The notes beneath the pieces are model-generated. The model searched no databases and was not told the DNA's origin. It saw only the letters and a program-made list of their open reading frames with translations. 64,000 bases of DNA. Origin: Diplonema papillatum (taxonomy: Eukaryota > Euglenozoa > Diplonemea > Diplonemida > Diplonemidae). Below, piece by piece: positions 32,801 through 45,900 of the stretch. The stretch is taken from the NCBI GenBank assembly GCA_030068145.1, contig JAPJBO010000616.1, positions 62,001 through 126,000 of the forward strand, in the 5' to 3' direction. The stretch's first letter is position 1. Every line of letters starts with the position of its first letter. A program made the position numbers and the translations under genes.

Positions 32801-32959
32801 AAGGGGGGGGGGATCGAATAACAACACCTGTGTTATTATTCGATTTGTCGAATAATAAAAAAAGTTCCGGGTAGCCGAACAGTAGCAGAATCAAATAGTG
32901 GTAGTGTTTTTAGACAACCAGACGTGTGTCAAATAACTGTTATTATTCGACCCCCCCTT
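32801..32959. mobile_element. Tc1/mariner-type MITE, copy 2
   Basis: 159 bp, TA-flanked, ~90% identical to 24783-24936; the left arm has an expanded TTATTATTCGA segment and the G-run is G10 against C7 on the right. Confidence 0.8.
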
Positions 32960-33061
32960 TACCGAGGTGCGGGAGGGAACCCGTGCCGCTGTATTGTAAA
33001 CAGAAGTCCGTAGTTCGCGATTCGTACTGGTGATGAACCTAAATTTTGGAGAAGAAGAAAG

Positions 33062-33260
33062 AAGAACGACCACACCCTACCCAAACCCAAGCACCCTCTA
33101 AACGCGTTAGGGGACTTCACAAGGTTTCACAACGGAGTGACACAACACCCGAAACGAGTCGCACTCTTTTACTTTTCTCAACCCCCCGCCATACCCAAGC
33201 CTCTACGGTCAACCGGAGACTTTAAAATACCGACCTTCTAATCCACAAATAACGCTAAGA
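33062..33260. repeat. Dispersed repeat R4, copy 2
   Basis: Counterpart of 18746-18932 in the same orientation. It joins a fragment at 33265-33320 that resembles the end of R1 (AAAAAGGCCGCTCCTGGTCC). Confidence 0.8.
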
Positions 33261-33624
33261 AAGAAGAAAAAGGCCGCTCCTGGTCCAGTCCCTCTGCGCG
33301 CTGCTGTCTCCCCCCGCTGCTTCGGCGGCGGCTACCACTACGCCACCTTTGAGCCACCGTGAATACCGCCGGTGTGGGACACCCGTTGCCATTCACCCGC
33401 GAAGGCGAAGCCTCTGCCAACGTCTATTTTCAACCGAAGCAAGTTTGCACCCTGGAATCAACCACCACGGCTGTGTCGCCGAACAGCTGAGGTCATCCTC
33501 TCTCTAACAACAAGCGTCAAGCGAACTTTCTCTACTCTAATTAACAATTCGTCTGTTCACCAAACGACAATCAGGCAACGCAAAGAAGAGTCTCGAAAAT
33601 GGGCTGGTAGTTTCTGTTTCCTTC

Positions 33625-33830
33625 CTTTACTTTGATCATGGGTGTCACGGCAAGTTTTGGCAGCCGCTGCTTAATAATATCAGTGCATGCTAATCCATGT
33701 GGTTCATGTACTTAAAGGAACTCAATGCTTAACAAAATTTGACGTGTGCGTACATCTGAATGACACCTCAATACAAAAAAAGTTGTCGACAACTAACAAG
33801 TAAAAGATAAAACAAAACTACGCATTCCTT
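33625..33830 (+). repeat. Dispersed repeat R2, copy
   Basis: CTTTGATCATGGGTGTCACG, GGCAGCCGCTGCTTAATAAT, CATGTGGTTCATGTACTTA, GTTGTCGACAACTAAC and AAACTACGCATTCC. The first part is repeated at 61812-61865, where a LINE interrupts it. Confidence 0.75.
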
Positions 33831-34860
33831 TCCTTCCCCCATTCGACAGTATGTGTCAGACTAACCCACCCGAGGGTGCTTGGTCCCTACTGGCAGGGTC
33901 TCTTCCGTTCGGAATGCTTGGGTTTGAGGGATTGGCCGACATCGAAGGATCAAAAAGCGACGTCGCTATGAACGCTTGGCTGCCACAAGCCAGTCATCCC
34001 TGTGGTAGTCTCCGGCTTCATCCCTTGAACATGAAGCGAGACCAAAGGATTGTTAGGCCGTGCTTTCACCGAGGATCAGTACTGAAGATCGAGTATCGAG
34101 CAAGCTTTTACCCTTATGCTCTACGCGAGATTTCTGAAAGACGGGCGCTCTTTCTTCACCAAACAACCCGTTTTCACACTTCTTCTTTTGCGACAACCAA
34201 TTTCTGCTTCCCCGAAGACGGTATTTTTTACAGCTAACCGACCGTGATTGGACAGTCGGGATGGGTCTCCATGAAGAAGAGAAAAGTAAAGCAAGACCTG
34301 CCCCCTGCGCCTGCTGTCTCCGGCTGCTTCGGCAGACGACACATACCTACGCAAAAAGAAACTATCCGATCCGGGAAGCCTTCTTCTGAGCAGAGAACCC
34401 CTCTCTGGGTTTAGTCCCTCTTTGGGGGTTTAGACTGTCAACCCCACGTGCACTTGCCAGCCGGCGACCAAGAAGCGTCCAGCCCAGAACGGCAGAATCC
34501 GATGACGGGCCACTGATTGATCGCAAGCCGGGCTGAGAGGGAGGTAGATAGGAATATAATTGGAGCCGATGATGGGCCACTGATTGGTTGCAAGTCGGCA
34601 CTGATTGATTGCAGACCTGCACGCCACGGGTGGGCTGGTCTGACTCCTGTAAGTCGTCTGGGGAAGGACTATGGTACAACTCTAAACGCCAGTTAAACCC
34701 GTGGCGTGCTCGTGCTCCTTTCTCTGAAACGGTAACATACCATGCAGGGTCAAAACCTTGTGTCTTTTTAAAACGCTGCCGCGGGGCCGCCGATGGCCCC
34801 CAAAAAAAAAAGTTTGGAAAACAGAAAATTGCTCAACTTCATCAATCAATCAAAAGTTAC
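33831..34860. other. No gene recognised
   Basis: A 128-codon frame at 33851-34237 has ATG but no motif and unremarkable composition; I do not support it as a gene. 34480-34620 contains three GA.GGGCCACTGATTG repeats. Confidence 0.35.
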
Positions 34861-35024
34861 TGCAGTGTTTGTTCCAAAATTTTAAAATTTAAAAAACCAC
34901 GGTTGGCAGATAATCACGATTATTACCTATTATTAGATCTCCGAAATCCGCCCCAAATTATTAGATTTTATTAGAAATTATTAGATATTTGAGCCAATTC
35001 ACCTACCCCCCCTGAAAGCGACTT

Positions 35025-35170
35025 GAGCTCGATTACACTCGAATACGCGTCGATTACACTATAACCGCGCAGTCGGCGATGCAGATTATCGCCACAGATT
35101 CTTTGCATTCTAATCCAAACGATTACACTCGATTACACTCGATTACGATCGATTGCAATCGATCAGCTTG
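35025..35170. repeat. GATTACACTC short repeats
   Basis: Several TCGATTACACTCGATTACA-type copies, split by the 34 bp segment (35080-35113) that also occurs at 28033-28066. Confidence 0.7.
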
Positions 35171-35454
35171 GTGAATTGGGGGGGTACTGTAACAATTGAT
35201 TAAACACACAGCACTCAGCCAATCCTGATTAGCCGATGCAACGTGTCTATTGTCGAGCCTTCTTCTGGGGCTAAAGATGCTGATAGCACGATCATCGAAT
35301 ATCGAACAAAAAGAAGCATATTCGTCTGAAAAAAGGATGTAGCCAGGCAGTGCAGCAGGGGACGAGGAAGTTCGGACTGACTTGTGGAAGCAGGTTGTCG
35401 AGTGCATAGGGGCTCGGGTACCCGTTTTCCCGTATTAGCAACCTTTGCTGGCTT

Positions 35455-35832
35455 AGTTGTTTGGGCTTTTCCGCATAGTTGCGCATAGTTGCGCATAGGT
35501 GTTTGGGCTGTTCCGCATACTTTGGGGTCGTTCCGCATAGTTGCGCATAGTTGCGCATAGTTGTTTGGGCTTTTCCGCATAGTTGCGCATAGTTGCGCAT
35601 AGTTGTTTGGGTTGTTCCGTACTTGCGCATAGTTTTCGGGGACCAAAATTGGACGAAAATTGGACCAAAATTGGACCAAAATTGGACCAAAATTGGACCA
35701 AAATTGGACCAAAATTGGACCAAAATTGGACCAAAATTGGACCAAAATTGGACCAAAAAATTGGACCAAAAATTGGACCAAAAATTGGACCAAAAAATTG
35801 GACCAAAAAATTGGACCAAAAATGGACCAGTA
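35455..35832. repeat. Two adjoining minisatellites (GCGCATAGTT and GACCAAAATTG)
   Basis: 35455-35640 has CCGCATAGTTGCGCATAGTT units; 35640-35832 has about seventeen 11 bp GACCAAAATTG units with A-run variation. Three 11 bp units make 33 bp, so long repetitive frames open on both strands; these are not genes. Followed by a G18 run (35837-35854). Confidence 0.9.
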
Positions 35833-35948
35833 TTAGGGGGGGGGGGGGGGGGGGTACCCACCCCCCGGCCACGGCCCCAGGGTGGGACATTGTCCGTCGG
35901 TATTCCAAAAACGTCATCCCATTGGGACACTTTTAAACAGTAGATTGA

Positions 35949-37249
35949 CCCCCCCTAGGGCTATGTAGGATGGAAACGTTGGAAACGTTTCCGTTTCCGT
36001 TTCCGTTTCCTTCTTTTTGGCGGTGGATGGAAACGCCGTTTCTTTTCAAAAGAAACGGCTGGTATGCCACTAGTATACTGGCTGAAGGTCCGACCGGAAA
36101 TGTGTTCCGAACGGCGGACCCCGCCATCCAGTGGGAACCATGGACAAGGGAGGAAAGAAGTATAAGAGTTGCGACCGCGCAACCACATGCATCCGGTTGT
36201 GATGACTTTGAGGTCTGCAGCTCTTTATACCAATGGCTGTTGTGGCGACGATGCTCTGTTGATGCGAGGCCGTTGGCCAACGCGCTGAAGACGATCGGGA
36301 AAGCACATCCGCTTCCAATAATAGGCTATACAGATACGATCGTTCAGGACAGCGGGAGCACCGCCGCACCACAGGCTACAAGACCGGGGGTTTTCAGCGG
36401 TGTAAGACAAAGAGGGAGTGCAAGCAGCATCAGGAGATGAGAAGGGCACACGTATGCCGGGGCAATGTTGAACCCGCCAGAAAAGCGATGGCCACGCAGT
36501 AACGTGTGTGTTAAACATCGATTGCCACAGTGCACCTGCATACGACGACGGGTGGCAACCGTCACCGGAAGGGGCACCATCGGGCGGTGTTGTCGGAGCA
36601 TAGACAGCGACGGCAGGAAGAACCCCACCGACAATGCAGAAGAGGACTGCAGATTCAAAAAGCCCCACTCGGCACGGCCGCCGATACAAGTAAACATGAG
36701 AACGTGGGTTGGCAGCAGCAGAGGACGAAGTGGTAGGCACAGAAGAGTGGAATCTGGTGTCAGAAAACCTCAGCATCCGCATGTGACGGCATTCTGCATC
36801 ATTAGCTTGTGGTTTTCTATTTGCTCGTCTCAGATCGCCGACGAAAGAAAGCGGTGAGCATCAGCGACTGCTCTGCACAAACGAGACCGCGACGACACAC
36901 AAGAAGGGGCCGAGCCAAGTCGAAGAACAGCCCAGGAAGGGCCCTGAAGAGTCAAAGAGCCCGCCAGAAGACGGAGGAAGAGAAGTGCCCGTAGATCAAA
37001 AGAAGAAGGTGATCCCGCCCTCTGAAAGGAAAGCCATAATTTGGCTGGAAACGGACACCCGACGGACACACAGAAGGACCCGCGAAGTGGTATCCTATAG
37101 GACCCTTCAGCATGAGGAGCCTTCCGGCGTTTCTTTTAAAAGAAACGGAAACGTTTCCGTTTCCGTTTCCGTTTCCATATTTCGAAAAAACTAAAAGAAA
37201 CGGCGTTTCCATCCAACTTAGCCCTAGGGGGGGGGGGGGGGGGGGGGGG
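35949..37249. mobile_element. 1.3-kb inverted-repeat element with C7/G23 ends
   Basis: Left CCCCCCCTAGGGCTATGTAG then GATGGAAACG; right end is the inverse, ATCCAACTTAGCCCTAGGGG with the G-run 37227-37249. GGAAACG/CGTTTCC simple repeats and GTTTCTTTTAAAAGAAACGG-like palindromes lie just inside both ends, so the arms can fold back over about 100 bp. The interior (36100-37100) has overlapping frames on both strands but no recognisable transposase. The left C-run follows AAACAGTAGATTGA, the same 28+ bp leader found before the C28 run at 57121. Confidence 0.7.
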
Positions 37250-37770
37250 TCCCTTGCAAAGTCGTTGGGGCTCTCAGGGTAGTGTCAGCACTGCCCCCCC
37301 CCCCCGGTGTGTGCGCGTGGTTTTCCTCCACCAGGGCCACTGCCGAAGCAGCCGCATCACGTCCTTCCCCCTAACTGGCTTGGGGAGGCGGCGTTACCCA
37401 ACCTGTCATTTAGCTAAGTTCCTTATGACTGCTGCCCCTTCGGCGGTGACACGACGGGAGCACCTGAGTTTCGCCGACGATGCTCTATAATCCGCTACCC
37501 AGCATCTTCAGTCGCGGTACGCATTCCCCCCGTTGATCAGGCGGTGGGGTGGTGTCTCCCGTCGCGTCTCGCCTTGCTCGCTTATGGGGAGGTGACACCA
37601 CTCACCTGTCGTGACCCAGCAGGGGCGACGCCAAATCACGATGCTGCCCCGTTCTTGTTGCGTTAGTGGGTAGTCGAATCTTATGCATATGACCACATTA
37701 GCTCCCTTTTCATCCTATCCACCTCTTTCCCATTTCACATCTTCGAAACGTACTTGAAACCAGATATCAT
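37250..37770. other. No gene recognised
   Basis: Spacer with a C12 run at 37298-37309. GTTGCGTTAGTGG (about 37659) recurs near 38620 and, with one change, at 8412. Confidence 0.4.
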
Positions 37771-37774
37771 AGAT

Positions 37775-38460
37775 GGCCGTTATATAACGTTATATAACGT
37801 TATATAACGTTATTCCCGGAGTTATTTGTTACCCCCCCCTAAATCCAGAAAAACCGTTATTGACCGTTATAAAACCGTTATTTGCCATTTTTGGTCGAAA
37901 AATAACGTTATTTGACCGTTATAACGTTATATAACGTTATAATAACGTTATATAACGTTATTATAACGTTATTTTCGTCGCATGATACCGTTGTAGGGAG
38001 AAATCTGTAGGGGAGACCCCTCGCAAATTTTTTTTTCTCCCTGTGGCGAGTGAAATCGCGCGTTTTCAGCTCGTTTTGAGGCAAATCCGGTAGTGTTTGA
38101 CGCTCAGTGCTCAAAGATCTGTGAAGAAGACCCCTCCTGTGAACGTTCCAGTCAAGCACCGTCTGCTAAAAAACGGAGGTCGAAGGTACTACCAAAATAG
38201 GCCAAAATCTGAGAAAATCGGCAAAAATGGCCAAAAACCACCAAATATGGCCAGAAATCTGGAATAAGGGTAAAAATGGCCGAAATCTGGAAAAATCGGC
38301 AAAAAATGGCCAAAATCTGAAAATTCCCAAAAACCGTTATTTGCGTTATTTTTTCCGTTATTTTGCGTTTTCGACCGTTATATAACGTTATATAACGTTA
38401 TATAACGTTATGACCGTTATAACGTTATATAACGTTATATAACGTTATCAACCGGCCATC
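37775..38460. repeat. Palindromic ATAACGTTAT arrays around a shared core
   Basis: Two clusters of the self-complementary unit ATAACGTTAT / CCGTTAT (37775-37980 and 38335-38455) flank a 160 bp segment (37995-38158) that recurs at 51730-51890, followed by AATGGCCAAAATCTGG repeats. The palindromic units can form very long hairpins across the interval, as in a foldback element. Confidence 0.75.
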
Positions 38461-38689
38461 TATGAGATATGGCGCGTAAAAGTCACTGCCACTACCCCCA
38501 ATAAGAAATGCAAACCAACATGCGGTACCTTTCAGGACCCTCACGACGACGGTCACCCGGAGACTCTAAACCCGGATCCTCAGGCGAGCATTCCCCACTT
38601 CTTGCTCCCCACTTCTTGTTGCGTTAGTGGTATGGTCCTTTTTGACAGAGTGAGCCGATGCCTCTCATCTCACCTTTAAAACACGGCTG

Positions 38690-39838
38690 AGTCACGCATG
38701 CTCTTGACAGCCGCTAGCGTCCGACATTTCGCACGCGTGTCGCAGTCGTTCGGGGTTTCATCAGACACTCGGATGAGCTTCGATACTTCACCGCCGCAGG
38801 TTCCCCCCTGCCCTGGGAGGTCTGCTTGGCTGCCTTCGGTTTGCGTCTCCGTGTTGGTGTTGTTGCTTCGCTTTTGGACTCCTTCTTCGGCTTGGGACGG
38901 TCCCAACGTCCTGATCTGCTCTTGGCGCCCGTCTTGCGCTCATTCTGCGCTGCTCGTCTCTCCTGCTTGACTTCGTGTTTCGCCAGATACGTACAAGGGA
39001 TCTGTCAGGTGGCCCTTCTCCTGGAAGTTCAGGACCATCTCTTTCGCGCGTTTCGGGTTGGCCCCTCCCCAGGACAGTCCCATCACCGACGACGTCAACC
39101 GCTTCATCGCTAACTTCGACACCGGCGCAAAGGAGCAACCAAACAGCGCCAGCGGCAACACATTCGACTGCACGATGCGAACTCGCTTCTCGTGCCTGAA
39201 CGGCGCGTGGCGAAGGCCTTCCGCCAGGGCCGCCGCCTTCTCCACCCTTTCCGAGTCCGACCTCTCCTTCCTGTTCCTCGCAGTTGAGAGAAGCACCCCC
39301 AGACACGCGAACGATTTACAGTGCCGTAGCAGCGCATTTTCGCTTCGGAGCCTGGTGCCCCCGCCTCGTCGAAAACGCAACCGTCTTCAGGATATTCAGC
39401 TGCATCCCGGTCAGCGCACAAAATTCGTCGACTATGTCCATCCCCTTTTGCAGGGCCGCCTCCGACAGCCTGGATAGCAGAGTGGCATCGTCCGCGTACG
39501 GACTTTTGTCTCACCCTCCGCCTCTTCTTTGACTGCTTTCATCACCACCGACAGCAGGGCATTGACGAGGATGACGGACATGGGGCACCCCTGAAGGATA
39601 CCGTTGGTCACTTCAAACTCCCTCCCCACCCCTAGCGGCAACTTAAACCGCCGCGCAAGCAGCCTGTAGATCGCCCTCAGCGGTTTGCGAACCCGGCTAT
39701 GCAGTCCTAAGTCCTCGGAGAGGCGCAGCACTATCTCCCGCGGGACCATGTCGAAACATTTTCGAAAATCCAGTGCAACCCGTACAGCGGCTCTCCATCC
39801 AGCAGAGCATCTTCCATCTCGAGTCCAATCTGTAGTCC
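38690..39838 (-). mobile_element. LINE fragment (RT palm to C-terminal region), antisense
   Basis: Minus-strand translation matches the LINE at 61866-64000: ALDFRKCFDMVPREIVLRLS, LLARRFKLPLGVGREFEVT, GILQGCPMSVILVNALLS, then in other frames YADD-region and LKRSARNRKERSDSERVEKA-type sequence (consensus AKNR.ERSDSERVEKAAALAEGL). It continues beyond what is visible in the other copy: SSVMGLSWGGANPKRAKEM, then a basic linker. The reading frame shifts just before the YADD box (a short deletion relative to the 61.9 kb copy) and at least once more downstream, so it is inactive. 5' truncation is at about 39838, near the start of the LamG gene. Confidence 0.85.
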
Positions 39839-39968
39839 TAAAAAGATATGTCATCCATACAAGGGACCTTTCCAAAATCAGGTGTCCATACAAGGGTATT
39901 GGTCAAAGTCAAGTGTCCATACAAGGGACTTTACCCAAAGAAAAAAAAAGGAAATCACACGCAACAAG

Positions 39969-42900
39969 ATGTATCGCGCCGAAGCGTTCATGCTTTTGTT
40001 TCTGGTGGGGCAGCTGGTTAACTCGCAGGTAGAGGCGACGGCGCCGGAGCCGGCGCCGGCGACCATGATCATGTGGCTGCGATGCCGTCGTAACTTGCTC
40101 GACACGACCCCGAATGACAATAATGCAGCAGGTGTCGGAGTTACATACGAACCAGATCAGTGTGGAACGGCAAGTTACGCCGTCTCTCTCGACGGTACCA
40201 CCGGGTCGTACATCCTCCCACCGGGTGACCGGATTTGGAACTCACGCGGCGACTTTTCATTTGGCTTCCGGCACAAGAGTCTCGGTGCACGTCCCGAGGT
40301 CGTGCTCAGTGTCTTCGCGTCGTCTGACCCTGCATTTCTTGAACTGGAGCTCCGGCCAGACGGTGTGATATCGCTCACCTCAGACGGAGCGATCATACCT
40401 TCGGCACCATCCAGTTTCACACATGGCCAGTGGAACCACTTCCTGGTAACACGAAAGCCCGACGGAAATGCAGCCACCACGTTCACCATCTACGTCAACG
40501 GCTCTCAAGTGTTGTCTTCAACACGACAGCACTTCACCCCTTTCCCTTTCCCTGACACAGTTGATGCCAACGCATTCGTCATCGGACAGCGCCAGACAGC
40601 ACTGGGGGTCTACGATAGCGACTTCAGCAGCCGGTCTTTGATCAGCGATTTTCGAGTCTTCGACGCCTGCTTGCTTGCCGAACATGCGGACCGGGAAGGA
40701 CGTGCGCCCGGCACCTGCGCACAAGCACTGCAGGACAGACCATTCGTTCACTACCGTCTCCAGCATGATATCGATGGGAACTTCGACGACTCCGCCAACG
40801 ACGGTGAAAATTCGCCGTACGCCGGGGTCAACAACGGGGTCACCTCTCAGACAGGCAGCGACGGGTGTTGGGATGCCTACTTCGCCTACAGTGGGAGCGT
40901 CACTTCGTACAGCAATCTTTCAGCAGGCCCAGCGTTGACAGGGCTTCAAGACTTCACCGTATCGATCTGGCTACGAGAAATCGAGCATTCTGCCCGCAGT
41001 GTCGCTGTCATCTCCGTATCTTCCGACCTAACCCATGCGCACGTCAGCGTACACAATGAGCTTTTGTTGATGATCAAGAGCAATTATGGCGTCGATGTCT
41101 GGCTGAACCACGTTATAATTTGGGACGAACAGTCTGGCATGGGCCTCTTGCATGCCGGCCTTAACTTCGTCGCCATACAGCGGGAAGGAATGATGTTGAG
41201 GCTTTTCGTTGACGGGGCGCTCAAACTGGAAACGATGCTACTCACCGCCTATCCTATTGGCAATGGCGTGACCAACGGGTTTTACCTGGCCAACGACCAG
41301 GATACGGTCGGAGGTGGCTTCCAATCATCACAGGCATTTAGGGGCTACATGAATGATCTGCAGATTTGGGGTCGCGCGTTGACAGCAGAAGAGATCGCGG
41401 GCATGTACGACCGGAAGTGCAAGCATCTCCTTCATTGGTGGCCGATGAACGGCTATGAAACCAGGGACCGAGGCACCGATCCTGTTGCTCTCACCATGCA
41501 CGGCATATCAGCAGCAGACGGCAACTGTATTGGATCCAACAAAGCCGCCGAGTTTGCTGGCACGAAAACCAGCTACATCGCCATTGATGGGTTCGCAGGT
41601 TTCAAGGAGAAAGTAACCGATTTCACGGTAACGGCCGTTTTCAAGCTGAATGCTGTCCCGCTAACGTCTGTCACCATCATCAACATCGGGTCTATCTTTA
41701 TTAGCGCTAGTCCCCGGGGATCGCTGACGTTCGAGAGCTACGGTTGCGAACTCGTCGAGAGTGCATCTATCGGAGCGGGCACCTGGTACCATGTGGCGGC
41801 AACACAAAACGATGGCTTCCGCAGACTTTTCCTTGGCGGTATATTACTCGAGGGATCACTTTGTTCCACCCGGCCATACGCTGTCATGTCCGAAGCCTTC
41901 ATCATAGGAAACCACGCTCTTTTATTGGAAAGCCGTGCCTTCAACGGCACAATCTTCGATGTGCGCTTCTACAACTACGCCCTCACGCCTCTCGAGGCGA
42001 CCCGCGGCCGTGTGCCCAGCTGTGTCCAAAAGCTGAACCGGATTTTGCACTACGGTCTCACCAGCAGCACCGACAAGGACTTTGACCGCTCAGGCAACCT
42101 AAGACTCGGCACCCCCTCTGATCTTATCCCAAGCAAGATGCGGTGCAAGCGTTCTTTGACTTGGGAACGGACGACGTCAAACTTCGACGCCAGTACCTCG
42201 GGCCCGTTCATGACCGGAGCAAACGACTTCACGGTGAGCATTACTCTCTTGCAGGCAGCTGGCGGGAGTTGTTTTCTCGCTGTGAAGTGGACACGCTACG
42301 ATGACGAGCTCAGCTGTTGTGTCACCGCGACCGACAAAACGATTTCCTGCCGGCACCCAACGTATCCCGGTGTCGCGTACGAAACCAAATCCACCGTCGC
42401 CGTCCTGACGGAGACACATTTTTCCCTTGTACGCGACGGCCTTGAACTGAAGTTCTATCTCGATGGCGTTCTCGACATCACGCATCGCCTCTACACGCAG
42501 CTACCGTTCGGACCGATCGCAGGGTCTGATTCGGTTTCCTTGGGGCAGGTTGTTGACAGGAACTGGCTAGGGTCGATGGCGGACTTTAAGATGTGGAACC
42601 GTGCACTGTCTGCGAAGGAGGTAGCCGAGGACTCGACTATCTGCCAGGAACTCGTGGGGTGGTGGCGGATGGAGGGTGCGGATATGACTGATTCTTCCCG
42701 TGCGCAGCAGGATGGCTCCGTTGTTGGCAACGTGCTGCCAGGCACCGATTCCTGCGGCCGAGCGTCGAAAAGCATGGACTTTGGCGGCACCGCGGACGAC
42801 TACGCACGCTTGGCCAACCCGGAGTTTACCGGACTGCAAGACTTCACCCTCTCGACCTGGGTCAACCCCCGATCACTCACTGGGTCCCCGGCGTTGCTGA

Positions 42901-45900
42901 GCATGATCAGTCGATCAGGCGTGACCGAGCTTCTGTGGCAGCTGCACGCGGACGGAAAGATGGGACTGACCCTCGGTGGCACCGAGCATGTCTCCGAAGA
43001 CGTCGTGATCGCATCCGGCAGTGACACGTGGTACCATGTGGCTGCCGCGAGATCGTGGGACACGTTAACCTTCCACGTCGCTGGTGCTTTGGTCTTGACA
43101 ACAGCATGCGGCGTTGCCCCGTTCCCTCCGATCTCGTCGGTCACGTTCAGCGGACTTTCCGCGAGCTACTCCTTCGACGGCAGACTTCGAGACTTCAGAA
43201 TCTACGACTACGCTTTGACCGACGTTCGCGGCCTGCAAGGGCTGCCGTCACCACCAGCGTGCCCCGCATTCAACCATCCTGTGTTCCGGTACAGGATGGA
43301 CGGTTTGGACGGTTTGGACACGATGAAGGATAGCTCGGGCAACAACAACGATGGCACGCTCAGCGCGGTCACGACACGAGAACCGATTTTGAAGTGCGTG
43401 CCCGTACCTTGCGCCGGAGAGTCCTTGCACTTCCCGGGCAATTCAGCTGCCACGGGGTTCGCCGCCTTCCCAGCAGGCCCTCTGTTGTCGGGCATCAACG
43501 ACTTCACCGTGTCGTTCTGGGTGAGGGCGTCCGACACGTCAGTCACTGGTGTTGCCGTGAACCTGTTCGCAGACTACTTGGACGACAAAACGTGCAACGA
43601 CGAGATCATGTTTCGTCGTGTTACGGGAGACCAGCTGAGCGTGTACATCAACTGCGAAGAATTCAAAGGCACAGCGCCGGAGTTTCCGTCGAGCAAGAAC
43701 ATTATGTGGACCGTCACGCGTAGGAACCAGGAGGTGGCAGTCTACAGGAATGGCTGGTTTGTGAGAAGCTACAACCACCCGCGGCAGGTGCCCATCGGGA
43801 AAATTCGGGGTAACGGATCCTACGTGGGGCAAAGTGTCGAAGGGCTGACGGCTGGGGAGACGCCTCCATCGGATGCGGACAAGGCATGGGAAGGGGTCAT
43901 CGCGGACTTCCAGTTTTGGGAGGGTGCGATGACGGAAACGGAGGTGGCAGAGACTTATGAGGTCGCTTTCTGCGATTGCACGGCAGCTCACACCGAGACG
44001 ACGTCGCGCTTTGCTCTGAACGGAAAGTTCACGGAAACCGGGGTTCTGGACGAAGGGTTGAACACCGGCAGCTTTCCGATTTATCGCGATAGCGTCTGCC
44101 GTGGGAGCCTCCACGTCGCCGCAGGGGAGCAGCACACGCTGTATTCAACAGCCAACCCGTCAAAGGCTTTCACCATGGCTCTTTACGCAAAAATGTTGAC
44201 ACCGTCGCAGGGTGGCTTTCGATTGCTCTTGCACGTCGGGGGAACAGAGGCACAGAAGGGGTTCGGGTTTGGTGTTAAGAACGATCGGCTGGTCATACGT
44301 GATGGGCCCGACACATTTCGCGTCTTAGACGTTCTGGAGGTGGCGGACTGGCGGCATTACGTCGTGGTTTACGATGGAGAGGTGGCAGTCATTTACATTG
44401 ACGAATTGGCTGTGCACGACGAGGCGGTGGACCTCACCTTGTCTGGAGACGAAGGAAGGGGAAAGTTGTCCATCGGAGGTGTGAGTGGCGATGCTTCAGG
44501 AACCGAAAGTGCGTGGGCAGTTGACGAGGTGGTCTTATTTGACGGTGTGGTCACGGTGGCCGAGGCTCGTTCGGAGTGCGACCGAAGAGCGGTGTTCAGC
44601 AGGTATTCTGCAGATGTCGAGAGCAACGTATTGCTGGACTCCGGGCCTGCGCAGAACGAAGGCCGCGAGGCCAGTTCGTACCGCTACGACTCCGTTTGCA
44701 GCCTGAGTATCGAAGTTTCGGATGAAGAAAAGCACTGCATGAGACCCGCGCGGGAGGTTCCTCAATTTGCGGAGCCTTGGACCGTTTCCGCCTACGCGAA
44801 AATGGTGCACCCGGGGGACCGGGCTTTCGTACATATCGGGGGAGACGAAGACCAGGCTCGCAGCTTCGGGCTGGGCGTTAGCCAAGGCTCCATGGTCTGG
44901 TCGACAGTGTCGGGTACGTGGAACGTAGTGCACCCGGTAAACGTAACCGGTACTTGGCATCACTACGCGGCCACGTACGATAGCAACATGGTTCGGTTTT
45001 ACTTTGACGAGGAAGAAGTCGGGGCAGCATCGCACACTTTCGACTTATCGAAGGGATCCCACCTCGCGAGTATGTGCGTGGGATGCACGCATTGCGGGGA
45101 CGCGTCTGAGATGAAGTACGGTACCTGGCTCATTGATGAGGCTGTCTTTGCACATGGGGTGATCCCGATGGCGGAAATGCGGGCTCGGTGTGCGCTCCCG
45201 CCGGGACCCTTCGGAAGGTATCATCTGGACGGAAACCTTGTCGACACCAGTCCAGCTGGGAATGACTTGTCTGGCGGGTTCACCCCTGGCGCAGACTCAG
45301 TTTGCGGTGGCAGCCTCCAACTGGTGCCACCGCAAGATGAGTCTGCGCCAAGCGTGTACTGGCTGTCTGCTGCACGTTTCCCGAGCAGAGAGGAAGCTTG
45401 GACTCTCTCTCTTTATGCCAAGCGCGTGCAAGCAGGAACGCGACTGCTAGCGATACTTACTTCTTCATGGATACTGGCAGCAGTCGGATTGAGGGATGGT
45501 TCTGAGTTGATTGTAAACATTGATGGTGTCATGATTCTCACAGGGTACAATCTCACCGATGACGATTGGCATCACTATACCGTCACGTGGAATAGGTCGA
45601 CAGTTCGGGCGTACGTGGATGAGTTGATGATAGCCGAAACGGGTCACACGCCGCGACCTCCGGCGGCGGACCGGGAGCCGACTATCTCTCTTGGAGGTGA
45701 TGGGAATGGTGGGGGAGATGCTGCATGGGCTCAAGGGGAGTGGCTGATTGACGAAGTCGTGTTCAGCCAAGGCGTGCTGTCACACGCGGCTCTGCGATGT
45801 CCGCCGTTTTTTTCGAAGCTGGCATTGAACGGCGACTGGAGTGATGCCGGGCCGGCGAATAATGAGTTCCCGGGGACTTACGGAAAAGACGACGACACGG

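Noticed and set aside
33851-34237. 128-codon ORF
   Set aside because: No motif, ordinary composition, surrounded by repeats; not supportable as a gene.
35215-35936. Several 120-210 codon frames on both strands
   Set aside because: Translations of 11-bp and GCGCATAGTT repeats.
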